Positions 44,297 to 52,204 of a stretch of DNA of 64,000 nt are shown here, one piece after another. The position numbers and the translations under genes are program-made. The stretch comes from Marinifilaceae bacterium (GTDB taxonomy: Bacteria > Bacteroidota > Bacteroidia > Bacteroidales > Marinifilaceae), in assembly GCA_016936255.1 (NCBI GenBank), contig JAFGYE010000091.1, positions 1-64,000 of the forward strand, given 5' to 3'. A model generated the notes under the pieces. That model was not told where the DNA came from and did no database searches. It saw only the letters and a list, made by a program, of their open reading frames with translations. Numbering within the stretch: position 1 is the stretch's first letter; the number at the start of each line of letters is the position of its first letter.

Positions 44297-45535
44297 TTAT
44301 TTTGCTAGTTTTTGAAAATCGTCTCCAGTTGGATTCTGGAATACTCTTAAATTAAATTCCGGAACTATTGCTAATATATGATCGAAGATATCAGCTTGAA
44401 TGGCCTCGTAATTTGCCCATTCCTGATCTTTTGAGAATACGTATATTTCTAAGGGCAATCCTTTTTCGGATACTTGTAATTGACGAACAAGGAAGGTCAT
44501 TTCATTGTGAATTTTCGGGTGTTCCTGAAGATAAGCTTCAACATATTTTCGAAAGGTACCAACATTGGTTAATCTTCTTTGATTCACAGGAATTTCGCCT
44601 TCTGGATTATTTGCCCGGATTTCATTCTTTTTTTCAATCATATAATCCTTTAACAAACGAATTTTTTCAAATTTTTCTATTTCTTCTTCACTTAAAAAAT
44701 GAATCGATTTTACATCAAGGTTTAGATGGCGTTTTATTCTTCGTCCACCAGATTCCTCCATCCCTTTCCAATTGTTGAACGATTCAGAAACCAAAGCGTA
44801 AGTAGGAATTGTACTAATGGTTTTGTCCCAGTTTTGAACTTTAACGGTGTTTAGGCTGATATCAATAACGGTTCCGTCGGCTCCTTTTGATGGCATTGAA
44901 ATCCAATCGCCGATATTTACCATCTTGTTGGCAGATAGTTGAATAGAAGCAACAAATCCGAGTATTGTATCTTTAAAAATCAACAGGATTACAGCAGCAA
45001 AGGCTCCCATTCCTGCAATTATTGTTAATGGATCTTTCTGAATAAATAGAGCAATAATGGAAATAATTCCCATTGAGTAAAAGAAGATTTTCACAATTTG
45101 CAAGAAACCTTTGATTGGCCTTGTTTTACTTACTGGCATTGTGTTGTAAATATCATTTCCGGCGTTAAGAAACGTTTCAATCAGCATAATTGCCAAAATA
45201 ATCATATACACGTATGCTCCATTTTGAATGAAGTTGTTCAAGCCTTCATGGTCAATCATACCTGCGCTGAAATAAATGATTGCCGCAGGAGCAAAATGGG
45301 CTATTTTATTAAATACTTTTCGTTCCAATAGAATATCATCCCAATTGGTTTTAGTTTTTCTAACTAATTTGGTGATGATGGAAATCATAACTTTTTTTGC
45401 AAGGATGTCACATATCCATGCAATTATAATTACAATAATGATTGCGATAAGCGATTGCAATATTATTGCCCAATATTCAGCTATTCCTCCGCTCATCAAC
45501 CAATTTTTTAATTCAACGCCCAAGAGTTTTTTCAT
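44297..45535 (-). CDS. Mechanosensitive ion channel (MscS family)
   Basis: A 412-residue inner-membrane channel. Four or five hydrophobic segments precede the pore helix (GMGAFAAVILLIFKDTILGF) and the conserved beta domain (IQLSANKMVNIGDWI, ADGTVIDISLNTVKVQNWD, IPTYALVSESFNNW). It has more helices and a longer C-terminal domain than E. coli MscS, closer to the YbdG/MscM kind. It opens under hypo-osmotic stress. It is the first gene of a minus-strand operon with SemiSWEET and probably the chalcone-isomerase-like gene. Confidence 0.9.
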   Translation of the reverse strand: MKKLLGVELKNWLMSGGIAEYWAIILQSLIAIIIVIIIAWICDILAKKVMISIITKLVRKTKTNWDDILLERKVFNKIAHFAPAAIIYFSAGMIDHEGLNNFIQNGAYVYMIILAIMLIETFLNAGNDIYNTMPVSKTRPIKGFLQIVKIFFYSMGIISIIALFIQKDPLTIIAGMGAFAAVILLIFKDTILGFVASIQLSANKMVNIGDWISMPSKGADGTVIDISLNTVKVQNWDKTISTIPTYALVSESFNNWKGMEESGGRRIKRHLNLDVKSIHFLSEEEIEKFEKIRLLKDYMIEKKNEIRANNPEGEIPVNQRRLTNVGTFRKYVEAYLQEHPKIHNEMTFLVRQLQVSEKGLPLEIYVFSKDQEWANYEAIQADIFDHILAIVPEFNLRVFQNPTGDDFQKLAK

Positions 45536-45649
45536 ATGAGGATAAATTTATTTTAAATTAAAAATCTAAGATATCTATTCCTGACAGGAAAAGAAAAGTG
45601 TATTCATAATAATTTGTAAATTTAGAGTCTAAATCCAAAATCTATTAAC

Positions 45650-46933
45650 ATGAATAAAAAATCTTTACTGGTAGTAGTGCTAATTGCATTTTATTCTGCT
45701 TGCTACGGACAAAGTGATTTCGATAAATATTTTGAGAGCAAAACGCTGCGGATTGATTATATGATGGGTGGTGATGCAAATTCTCAAACTATTTTTCTAA
45801 AAGAATTGAAAGAAGAGCCTAAATGGGGAGGAAGTAAAACCAATTTAACTGATCTGTTTGGGTACGGAACATACCGGTTTAAACTTTTTGATGTGGAATC
45901 TGGTGAATTAATTTATTCAAAAGGTTTTAACTCTTTGTTTCAGGAATGGCAGTCAACAGCCGAAGCAAAAGAATTAAAAAGAGCATTTTATCAGGTGAAT
46001 GTAATGCCTTATCCGAAACAAACAGCACGATTTGTATTGGAATCCAGAAAAAGAGATGGAACCATGGAGGTGATTTGGGAATATACGATTGACCCGACTA
46101 ATTATTTTATTGGTAAGGAAAAACCCAAGAGTGTTTCATTTACAAAGATAATGGGAGAAGGTGATCCTGCAGAAAGTGTTGATATTGCTTTTATAGCAGA
46201 AGGGTATACTGCCGGCGAAATGGAGAAATTTAGGGCGGATGCAAAACGTGTGGCCGGTTATTTGCTTGATGTACCTCCATTTGATAAGTATGCAGATCGA
46301 TTTAATATTTATGCTTTAGAATCGGTCTCCGAAGATTCAGGAACTGATATTCCAGGTGAAAATATTTATAAAAATACTGTAGTGAATACTACTTTTTATA
46401 CTTTCGATGTTGATCGTTACCTAACAACTTTTGATATCAAATCATTGCATGACATTTCTGCAAATGTTCCGTACGATCAGATATTTGTTCTTATTAATAC
46501 CGACAAGTACGGTGGTGGTGGATTCTACAATTATTATTCGAGTTGTTCGGCCGATAATGCATTGTCATATGAAGTTTCAAGTCATGAGTTTGGTCACGGG
46601 TTTGCCGGATTGGGAGATGAGTATTATTCATCAGAAGTGGCATATGAAGATTTTTATAATCTGGAAATTGAACCTTGGGAGCCAAATATTACCACTCTTG
46701 TTGATTTTGATCATAAATGGAAGAGTATGTTGGATGATGCGATTCCTATTCCTACGCCAAGAACTCCCGATTTCGTTGATAGTTTAGGTGTATTTGAAGG
46801 CGGTGGTTATATGGCTAAGGGAATTTATTCACCGATGCAGGATTGCAAAATGAAATCGAATCAAATGAAACATTTTTGCCCGGTTTGTGAGAAAGCTGTG
46901 GAGCAGGTGATACTGTTTCATATTGGAAAATAA
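45650..46933 (+). CDS. M64 family metallopeptidase (IgA peptidase M64-like), exported
   Basis: A 427-residue secreted zinc peptidase. A signal peptide (to about residue 20, ACYGQ) is followed by an N-terminal beta domain (to about 160) and the catalytic domain. The zinc site is SSHEFGHGFAGLGDEYY, with the third ligand likely in the DEYY segment. FIAEGYTAGEMEKF and CPVCEKAVEQ are typical family landmarks. The founding member cuts IgA1, but most Bacteroidetes members have unknown substrates and an IgA role should not be assumed. Confidence 0.9.
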   Translation: MNKKSLLVVVLIAFYSACYGQSDFDKYFESKTLRIDYMMGGDANSQTIFLKELKEEPKWGGSKTNLTDLFGYGTYRFKLFDVESGELIYSKGFNSLFQEWQSTAEAKELKRAFYQVNVMPYPKQTARFVLESRKRDGTMEVIWEYTIDPTNYFIGKEKPKSVSFTKIMGEGDPAESVDIAFIAEGYTAGEMEKFRADAKRVAGYLLDVPPFDKYADRFNIYALESVSEDSGTDIPGENIYKNTVVNTTFYTFDVDRYLTTFDIKSLHDISANVPYDQIFVLINTDKYGGGGFYNYYSSCSADNALSYEVSSHEFGHGFAGLGDEYYSSEVAYEDFYNLEIEPWEPNITTLVDFDHKWKSMLDDAIPIPTPRTPDFVDSLGVFEGGGYMAKGIYSPMQDCKMKSNQMKHFCPVCEKAVEQVILFHIGK

Positions 46934-46960
46934 GTGATATCAAGACCTCTATCAGAAAAT

Positions 46961-46995
46961 AAAAAAATGCGCTCCAAACCGGGGCGCATTTTTTG
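46961..46995. terminator. Bidirectional terminator after the M64 gene
   Basis: ATGCGCtCC-aaacc-GGgGCGCAT with A residues before and T residues after, so it can end both the M64 gene and the convergent DUF6249 gene. Confidence 0.85.
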
Positions 46996-47012
46996 CAGAT
47001 GATCTGGTTTAC

Positions 47013-47348
47013 TTATTTTTCTTCTTCTTGTTTTTTAGCAATTCCGTAGAAAACCAGTAAGGCAAGTCCACCGAATAAAAAGATCATTGAAAAGTAAGAT
47101 ACTTCTTCATTTAAACTTGTGTAAGCATCTAAGATATTTCCAATTAGAATTCCAATTGCAAGACCAATTAGAAGAACTCCATATTTTAAACTTTCCAAAG
47201 TGCTGCACTTTTTTTCTCCAACTAAAAGGTTGATATCCATGCCTTTTTCAATTAAAGCTTGTCTTTCTTTGTGACGGTGCACTAAGAAAACGATCAAAGG
47301 AATGATTCCAAATACGGAAATGATTGCTACTACTCCTGTTATATCCAT
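47013..47348 (-). CDS. DUF6249-like membrane protein
   Basis: A 111-residue inner-membrane protein with an N-terminal helix (IISVFGIIPLIVFLVH), the conserved-looking cytoplasmic segment HKERQALIEKGMD, and two further helices. This resembles DUF6249, often found near ECF sigma factors in Bacteroidetes. The divergent gene is indeed an ECF sigma factor, 365 bp away. The function is unknown; a link to the sigma factor is inference from position. Confidence 0.75.
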   Translation of the reverse strand: MDITGVVAIISVFGIIPLIVFLVHRHKERQALIEKGMDINLLVGEKKCSTLESLKYGVLLIGLAIGILIGNILDAYTSLNEEVSYFSMIFLFGGLALLVFYGIAKKQEEEK

Positions 47349-47713
47349 GATTTAAGTTTTAAGATTAAACTGTTATTATTTTATTGATTGTGAACGAAAA
47401 CCAAAGCTTGATTTTTGCATTCAACTTTATGACGCAACCTCTTTCAAACAGGTTACAAATATTTTATGATTTTTTTGAGGCTTACAATTATTTCAATAAA
47501 AATCATTGTCTTAACTTACCAGTAATGAATTGCAAAAAAAGATGTTGAAATTATGGAATAATTGATGTAACCGATTCCAGATCCTATGCGTCTAAGTTGT
47601 AGATGATTTAATTAAAAGAAAAGAAAGAAGTAAATCAACGCAACATTATGAAACGAAACGATGTCTTTTTAGTTGTTGACTTTGTTTTTCAAAATTGAAA
47701 GCACAATTTGTAT
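47349..47713. other. Divergent intergenic region between DUF6249 and the sigma factor
   Basis: 365 bp, AT-rich, with no plausible frame. TTGACTTTG near 47681 could contain a promoter, but neither the Bacteroidetes pattern nor a typical ECF pattern is clear. Confidence 0.4.
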
Positions 47714-48289
47714 ATGAAGTTTCAAAAGGATAGTTATTACATAGCCAAGATTAAAGAAGGAGATCCCGGGGCATACGCTTTTCTTGTAGATAAATACAAG
47801 AAGATGACGTTTAATGTAGCCTTGCAACTAATGGGAAATCGTGAAGATGCTGAAGAAATTGCCCAAGATGCATTTTTGAAAGCATATCAAGCCTTGGATA
47901 GCTATAAAGGAGAATCAAAATTTTCAACTTGGATTTATCGGATTATTTATAATACAGCCATATCAAGATTGAGGAAAAAAAAATTAGATGTAAGTTCTAT
48001 TGATGATGATTTTAAAAGTTCAGTAAATGTGAAATCAACACAGTCGGCCTTACAGGAACTAAGAAATATTGAAAGGAAAAAGTACCTTTTTGAAGCATTG
48101 AAAAGGTTGTCGGGTGATGAAAGGAGCCTTATTACTCTGTTTTATTTGGAAGAAAATTCGGTAGATGAGGTTTGCTCTATTACTGGTTTAAGCGCTTCCA
48201 ATGTTAAGGTGAAATTGCATCGTGCAAGAAAAAAGCTTTATACTCAGTTGGAGTTGGCTCTGCATGGTGAATTAAAAACGATATTATAG
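47714..48289 (+). CDS. ECF-type RNA polymerase sigma factor
   Basis: A 191-residue sigma-70 family factor. Region 2 is visible (FLVDKYKKMTFNVALQLM, GNREDAEEIAQDAFLKAYQ, FSTWIYRIIYNTAISRLR) and region 4 near the end (FYLEENSVDEVCSITGLS, NVKVKLHRARKKLY). I use ATG 47714; the in-frame TTG six bases earlier is less likely. The next gene encodes a small membrane protein with a cytoplasmic head, the usual layout for an anti-sigma partner. The target regulon is unknown. Confidence 0.92.
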   Translation: MKFQKDSYYIAKIKEGDPGAYAFLVDKYKKMTFNVALQLMGNREDAEEIAQDAFLKAYQALDSYKGESKFSTWIYRIIYNTAISRLRKKKLDVSSIDDDFKSSVNVKSTQSALQELRNIERKKYLFEALKRLSGDERSLITLFYLEENSVDEVCSITGLSASNVKVKLHRARKKLYTQLELALHGELKTIL

Positions 48290-48319
48290 GTATTCGAAAG
48301 AATATAAAATTAGACTGCA

Positions 48320-48742
48320 ATGAGCAAAAAAGAAGATATCTATAAAGATGATTTTATCAAAGAATTGATGAAGGACGTTGAGTTGGAGGAGACCTCAGAT
48401 CAATTTACGAATAAGGTTATGGATATGGTAATGCAGGATTGGCTTGCAAAACCTATTGAAATGAAGAAGCCGATTTCAAGGAATCAATGGATTTGGATAA
48501 GCGGACTCATTTTACTTGTAGTACTTATTCTTTTGGGGACAGATGTGAGAACTATCGTTAGTTCGACCAATAACCCTTTCCTGAATCAACTTGATGCAGT
48601 GTTTTTACAACCAATTAATCAGATTTTAACGAAAGTATTTGAGAGTTTAATAAAACTTCCGGTAATGGTTTACATTGTTGCTGTTTCTTTTGGAGGATTA
48701 GTGGCTTTTGATAGAATTGTTAATAAATTATTGCATCATTAA
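48320..48742 (+). CDS. Putative membrane-anchored partner (anti-sigma-like) of the ECF factor
   Basis: A 140-residue protein starting 30 bp after the sigma-factor stop. Residues 1-55 are charged and cytoplasmic (DDFIKELMKDVELEE); two hydrophobic helices follow (about 57-73 and 115-130). There is no zinc-binding HxxxCxxC anti-sigma motif, so it is not a classical ZAS protein. The location and layout suggest it holds or senses for the sigma factor, but that is inference. Confidence 0.6.
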   Translation: MSKKEDIYKDDFIKELMKDVELEETSDQFTNKVMDMVMQDWLAKPIEMKKPISRNQWIWISGLILLVVLILLGTDVRTIVSSTNNPFLNQLDAVFLQPINQILTKVFESLIKLPVMVYIVAVSFGGLVAFDRIVNKLLHH

Positions 48743-48802
48743 TAGAAGAGCAAACACTGTCGGTATTGTATCGGCATTTCAGTAATATTTGATTTTTTTA
48801 AT

Positions 48803-48840
48803 TGAAAAAACCGCACTGTTAAAGTGCGGTTTTGTATTTT
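48803..48840. terminator. Terminator between the sigma unit and DUF3127
   Basis: ACCGCACT/AGTGCGGT stem with a 5-nt loop flanked by A residues and by TTTTGTATTTT; it can serve both strands. Confidence 0.85.
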
Positions 48841-49215
48841 TTAAAAAGGAAGATCATCTTCTTCTGGTGCAGGAGGAACATCCTCTGCTCTAAATTCCGG
48901 CATTTCAGGAACAGGAGAACCACCAGCTTGTACTTTTTCAATTCTCCATGCTTCAAGATTCGAAAAGTAGTTTACTTTTCCATCTTTTTCCCACTTGCGG
49001 CCACGAACATTAAAAGAAACTTTAATTTCTTCGTACAAAGAAACTGTTTCTAATAAATCGCAGCGATCTTGTGTTAGTTGAAATTTGATAAAATCATTCC
49101 ATTCAGAATTTCTTTCATTTTCAACTTCAATAACAAATTCTCTTTTTTTGAAACGATCGCTGATTGATTGAGTTTCCTCTTTCACGATCATCTTACCATT
49201 AATTTCAAAATTCAT
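48841..49215 (-). CDS. DUF3127 protein, OB-fold SSB-like, with SSB-type acidic tail
   Basis: A 124-residue protein whose body (FKKREFVIEVEN, FIKFQLTQDRCDLLE, VSFNVRGRKW, NYFSNLEAWRIEKV) matches DUF3127, predicted to be OB-fold and related to single-stranded DNA-binding proteins. After a proline-rich linker it ends EEDDLPF, closely like the DDDIPF tip by which bacterial SSB recruits its partners. It lies 20 bp downstream of a cyclophilin gene on the same strand. DNA binding is inferred, not shown. Confidence 0.85.
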   Translation of the reverse strand: MNFEINGKMIVKEETQSISDRFKKREFVIEVENERNSEWNDFIKFQLTQDRCDLLETVSLYEEIKVSFNVRGRKWEKDGKVNYFSNLEAWRIEKVQAGGSPVPEMPEFRAEDVPPAPEEDDLPF

Positions 49216-49235
49216 AATGTTCTGTATATTTTGTA

Positions 49236-49673
49236 TTATTCTTTTACGATCACAATTTTATCAATGCTATCACCTGCACGAATTGCATCAATAACCTCTA
49301 ATCCTTCAACCACTTTGCCAAAACATGTATGTTGGCGATCTAAATGGGAAGTATTTTCGCGACCGTGGCAAATAAAAAATTGCGATCCGCCAGTATTTCT
49401 TCCGGCATGAGCCATTGATAATACGCCCCTGTCGTGATATTGATTTTCGCCATTCAATTCACAATTGATTGAGTAACCTGGTCCGCCGGCACCAGTACCG
49501 TCAGGACAACCACCTTGAATTACAAAACTAGGAATAACTCTGTGAAAAGTCAGGCCGTCATAAAATCCAGATTCTGATAGATTAACAAAATTTTCAACAG
49601 TTTTTGGAGCATCATTCTCAAAGAATTCTACTTTCATAACTCCTTTTTCGGTATGAATTTCTGCGTGCATCAT
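49236..49673 (-). CDS. Cyclophilin-type peptidyl-prolyl isomerase
   Basis: A 145-residue cytoplasmic isomerase of proline bonds. Cyclophilin motifs: FHRVIPSFVIQGGCPDG, GTGAGGPGYSI, GVLSMAHAGRNTGGSQFFI and the closing CFGKVVEGLEVID. There is no signal peptide, unlike the periplasmic form. It is the first gene of a likely two-gene minus-strand unit with DUF3127; FKBP-type isomerases lie about 350 bp further upstream. Conserved FHRVI and QFFI carry the active-site arginine and phenylalanine. Confidence 0.93.
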   Translation of the reverse strand: MMHAEIHTEKGVMKVEFFENDAPKTVENFVNLSESGFYDGLTFHRVIPSFVIQGGCPDGTGAGGPGYSINCELNGENQYHDRGVLSMAHAGRNTGGSQFFICHGRENTSHLDRQHTCFGKVVEGLEVIDAIRAGDSIDKIVIVKE

Positions 49674-49940
49674 TTTTATTTGTTTTAAATTATTTCAATT
49701 TTAGTGTCAAAAGGAGAATTCCGACTCATTAATTCGCTTACACAAGAATATTGAGAAGTAATTGGTTCCATTTGTAAAAGTCTGGTTTTTATAAAGCAGA
49801 AGGATGTGTTTTGTTAAAGCACTAGTTGTAAGTGCATTTAAATAAAAAGAATCCATTCTTCTAAAAACAAGATTTTAAATTTACAACAATGCAATCGCAG
49901 TTGCAAAAGAATGCAAATCTAAAAAAAGATTCTTTGCCAA
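49674..49940. other. Non-coding gap between the cyclophilin and FKBP units
   Basis: AT-rich DNA upstream of the cyclophilin gene, with no plausible frame. It holds the cyclophilin promoter region and ends in the FKBP terminator. Confidence 0.4.
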
Positions 49941-49980
49941 AAAAGAAAAAAGAACCCCTTTTGGAAAACTCCAAAAGGGG
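49941..49980 (-). terminator. Terminator of the FKBP operon
   Basis: Perfect 11-bp stem CCCCTTTTGGA/TCCAAAAGGGG with a 4-nt loop; on the minus strand TTCTTTTTTC follows. Confidence 0.85.
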
Positions 49981-50023
49981 CAATTGCTTTTAATAAGTTG
50001 TACTAATTAATTGGATTTATTAA

Positions 50024-50725
50024 TTAGTTTTTTGTTTCGTCTTTTATGATATCCAACAATTCAACTTCGAAAATTAAAGTTTCGTTTGCTTTAATATCAG
50101 CACCCATTGCACGTGGACCGTAAGCAAGATTCGAAGGAATAAATAATTCCCATTTAGAACCTACAGGCATTAATTGTAATGCTTCAGTCCATCCTTTAAT
50201 TACACGGTTAGCCGCAAATGTAGCTGGTTCGTTTCTTTTGTAAGAAGAGTCAAATTCTTTCCCGTCAATAGTTGTTCCCTTGTAGTGAACTGAAACTTTA
50301 TCCGTAGCAAGAGGTTTAGCACCTTCTCCTTCGTTGATGATTCGGTATTGTAAGCCACTTTCAGTTACTACGATACCTTCTTTTGATTTGTTTTCTTCTA
50401 AGAATTTTTGACCTTTAGCTAAGTTTTCAGCTCCAATTTTTTCCTGAAGACCTTTGATGTAATTGTTGATAACTGCATTTCCTTTTTGAGGATCAATTAC
50501 CAATGAATCTTTGTCAAGAGAAGCATACAATGCAGCCAAAAGAACTTCTTCGTTCAAATTAGTAAGCCCGTTACGCTCAAGGTTAGTACCAAAACTAGCA
50601 CCTAAACTATAACTTACAGAGTCAAGTTCGTTGTTTAGAGCAACACTTTTATTTCTTTTTTGATTACAAGAAGCCAATGTTATTAGTCCAAGACCTAGTA
50701 CAATAGATAATACTTTTAGTTTCAT
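50024..50725 (-). CDS. FKBP-type peptidyl-prolyl isomerase, lipoprotein
   Basis: A 233-residue lipoprotein of the FkpA/FklB group. The signal ends LGLITLASC, with Cys20 lipidated. A helical FKBP-N dimerisation domain (about 30-125: DSVSYSLGASFGTNLE, LEENKSKEGIVVTESGLQY) precedes the FKBP domain (VSVHYKGTTIDGKEFDSSY, GWTEALQLMPVGSKWELFIP, LAYGPRAMGA, FEVELLDI). It probably helps fold proteins outside the cytoplasm. The 30-bp upstream neighbour is a signal-less paralogue; together they look like a duplicated pair split between compartments. Confidence 0.92.
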   Translation of the reverse strand: MKLKVLSIVLGLGLITLASCNQKRNKSVALNNELDSVSYSLGASFGTNLERNGLTNLNEEVLLAALYASLDKDSLVIDPQKGNAVINNYIKGLQEKIGAENLAKGQKFLEENKSKEGIVVTESGLQYRIINEGEGAKPLATDKVSVHYKGTTIDGKEFDSSYKRNEPATFAANRVIKGWTEALQLMPVGSKWELFIPSNLAYGPRAMGADIKANETLIFEVELLDIIKDETKN

Positions 50726-50754
50726 TTTTTGGATTGTTATGGTTATAAATATAA

Positions 50755-51357
50755 TTATACGATTTCAAGCAATTCAACTTCGAAAATTAAAGTTGTGTGT
50801 GGGCCGATAAGGTTTCCTGCACCCTGTGCACCATAAGCTAAGTCCGAAGGAACATATAGTTTCCATTTCGAACCTAAAGGCATTAACTGAAGGGCTTCAA
50901 CCCAACCTCTGATAACTCCATTTACTGGAAATACGGCAGGTTCTCCTCTTTTAACAGAACTATCGAAAACTGTTCCATCAATTAAAGTTCCATGGTAGTG
51001 GCATTTAACACTATCAGTTCCTTTTGGAGTGTCTCCATTTCCTTCTGTGATAATTTCGTATTGCAGTCCACTTTCAAGACTTACAACGCCTTCTTTTTTA
51101 GAGTTTTCTTCTAAAAATTTTGTTCCTGCTTCCACTGCTTTTCCAGCTTGTTCTTCTTGCAATTTTCCAAAAAACTCCTGAAGAATACCATTCGCCTCTT
51201 CCGGAGATAGTTCCGGCATTTTTCCATTAAACGCAGCATCTAAAGCTTCCATAAATGGCTCGACACTAATTGTTTTAACTCCTGAAGTTATTAAATTACT
51301 TGCGATGCTTAATCCAAGGCAATAGCTTACCTTATCTTGTTCTTCTGTGTACTTCAT
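50755..51357 (-). CDS. FKBP-type peptidyl-prolyl isomerase, cytoplasmic (FklB-like)
   Basis: A 200-residue isomerase without signal peptide. It has the FKBP-N dimerisation helices (KVSYCLGLSIASNLITSG) and the FKBP core (CHYHGTLIDGTVFDSS, GWVEALQLMPLGSKWKLYVP, LAYGAQGAGN, FEVELLEIV). It is strongly similar to the downstream lipoprotein paralogue across the whole length, apart from the missing leader. It is the first gene of the minus-strand pair. Confidence 0.92.
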   Translation of the reverse strand: MKYTEEQDKVSYCLGLSIASNLITSGVKTISVEPFMEALDAAFNGKMPELSPEEANGILQEFFGKLQEEQAGKAVEAGTKFLEENSKKEGVVSLESGLQYEIITEGNGDTPKGTDSVKCHYHGTLIDGTVFDSSVKRGEPAVFPVNGVIRGWVEALQLMPLGSKWKLYVPSDLAYGAQGAGNLIGPHTTLIFEVELLEIV

Positions 51358-51508
51358 TCGGGTATTGTAAATTTAATTATAATAATTCAATTGTATTTAT
51401 GATCAGCAAAATCATAAGAATCGTCTAAGGTAAAACTTTTCTCTCAGAATATCGAAAATCAACTTGTAATTAACCTTTTTTTGCATTTGCCTTTCAACAA
51501 AAAGATCT

Positions 51509-52204
51509 TTATTCAATCATCTGTTTTGTATTGAAACATGTCTTTTTTGCGCGCAGCATTTGTCTTTTGCCAGGTGGGCCAGGCATGCGTTTTACATCAA
51601 ATCCAGCACCTCTCAGAGCTTGTTTTATGATGCCTTTTGTAGAGTAGGTTGTTAAAATTCCATCTTCATTTAGGTGATTGTACAGTTTTTCAAAAATATC
51701 CTGAGTCCATAAATCGGGCTGAATATCAGGAGCAAAGGCATCAAAATAAATAAGATCATACATAGCAGGAAAAATAAATTTTCTGAGATCACCCTGCAGT
51801 TTGTTTAGTGTAAATGTTTTTGTGATTTCAACTTCCTTATTCCATGCTGCCTGATGCAGCTTAAAAAAAACGTCTCTGTCTGATCCTTCTATTTGATCGG
51901 TGTAATTCAGGCTTTGAATGTGTTCTTTTTTTATCGGATACAATTCTATTGAATGATAAATAACGGTTCTGTTTTGTTTTTCGGCTTCAATAAGAGTGAG
52001 GAAGCAGTTTAGTCCTGTACCAAAACCAATTTCTAAAATGTGAATTGGATCTTGCTTGCAAAAATTGAATCCGGCATTTAAATACACATGCATCGCTTCC
52101 TGAATAGCACCATGAGTAGAATGGTAATGCTCATTTAATTCAGGAACAAAGAGGGTATGAGAACCATCTTCAGTTATTTTAAGCTCTCTTTTTAAATTCT
52201 TCAT
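51509..52204 (-). CDS. mnmD: MnmD-type tRNA 5-methylaminomethyl-2-thiouridine methyltransferase
   Basis: A stand-alone version of the MnmC(m) domain, 231 residues, which methylates nm5(s2)U at the tRNA wobble position with SAM. Motifs: HILEIGFGTGLNCFLTL (SAM loop), DLIYFDAFAPDIQPDLW (catalytic region), then LTTYSTKGIIKQALRGAGF and MPGPPGKRQMLRAKK. The MnmC(o) oxidase half is absent, as in many bacteria. Its start overlaps the end of the upstream MATE gene by 26 bp, so the two are translationally coupled. Confidence 0.92.
   Translation of the reverse strand: MKNLKRELKITEDGSHTLFVPELNEHYHSTHGAIQEAMHVYLNAGFNFCKQDPIHILEIGFGTGLNCFLTLIEAEKQNRTVIYHSIELYPIKKEHIQSLNYTDQIEGSDRDVFFKLHQAAWNKEVEITKTFTLNKLQGDLRKFIFPAMYDLIYFDAFAPDIQPDLWTQDIFEKLYNHLNEDGILTTYSTKGIIKQALRGAGFDVKRMPGPPGKRQMLRAKKTCFNTKQMIE

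Noticed and set aside
45276-45539. Plus-strand frames inside the MscS gene
   Set aside because: Shadow frames of a clear minus-strand membrane protein gene.
47681-47700. TTGACTTTG as a sigma-factor autoregulatory promoter
   Set aside because: Without a second element or repeats elsewhere it cannot be told from chance.
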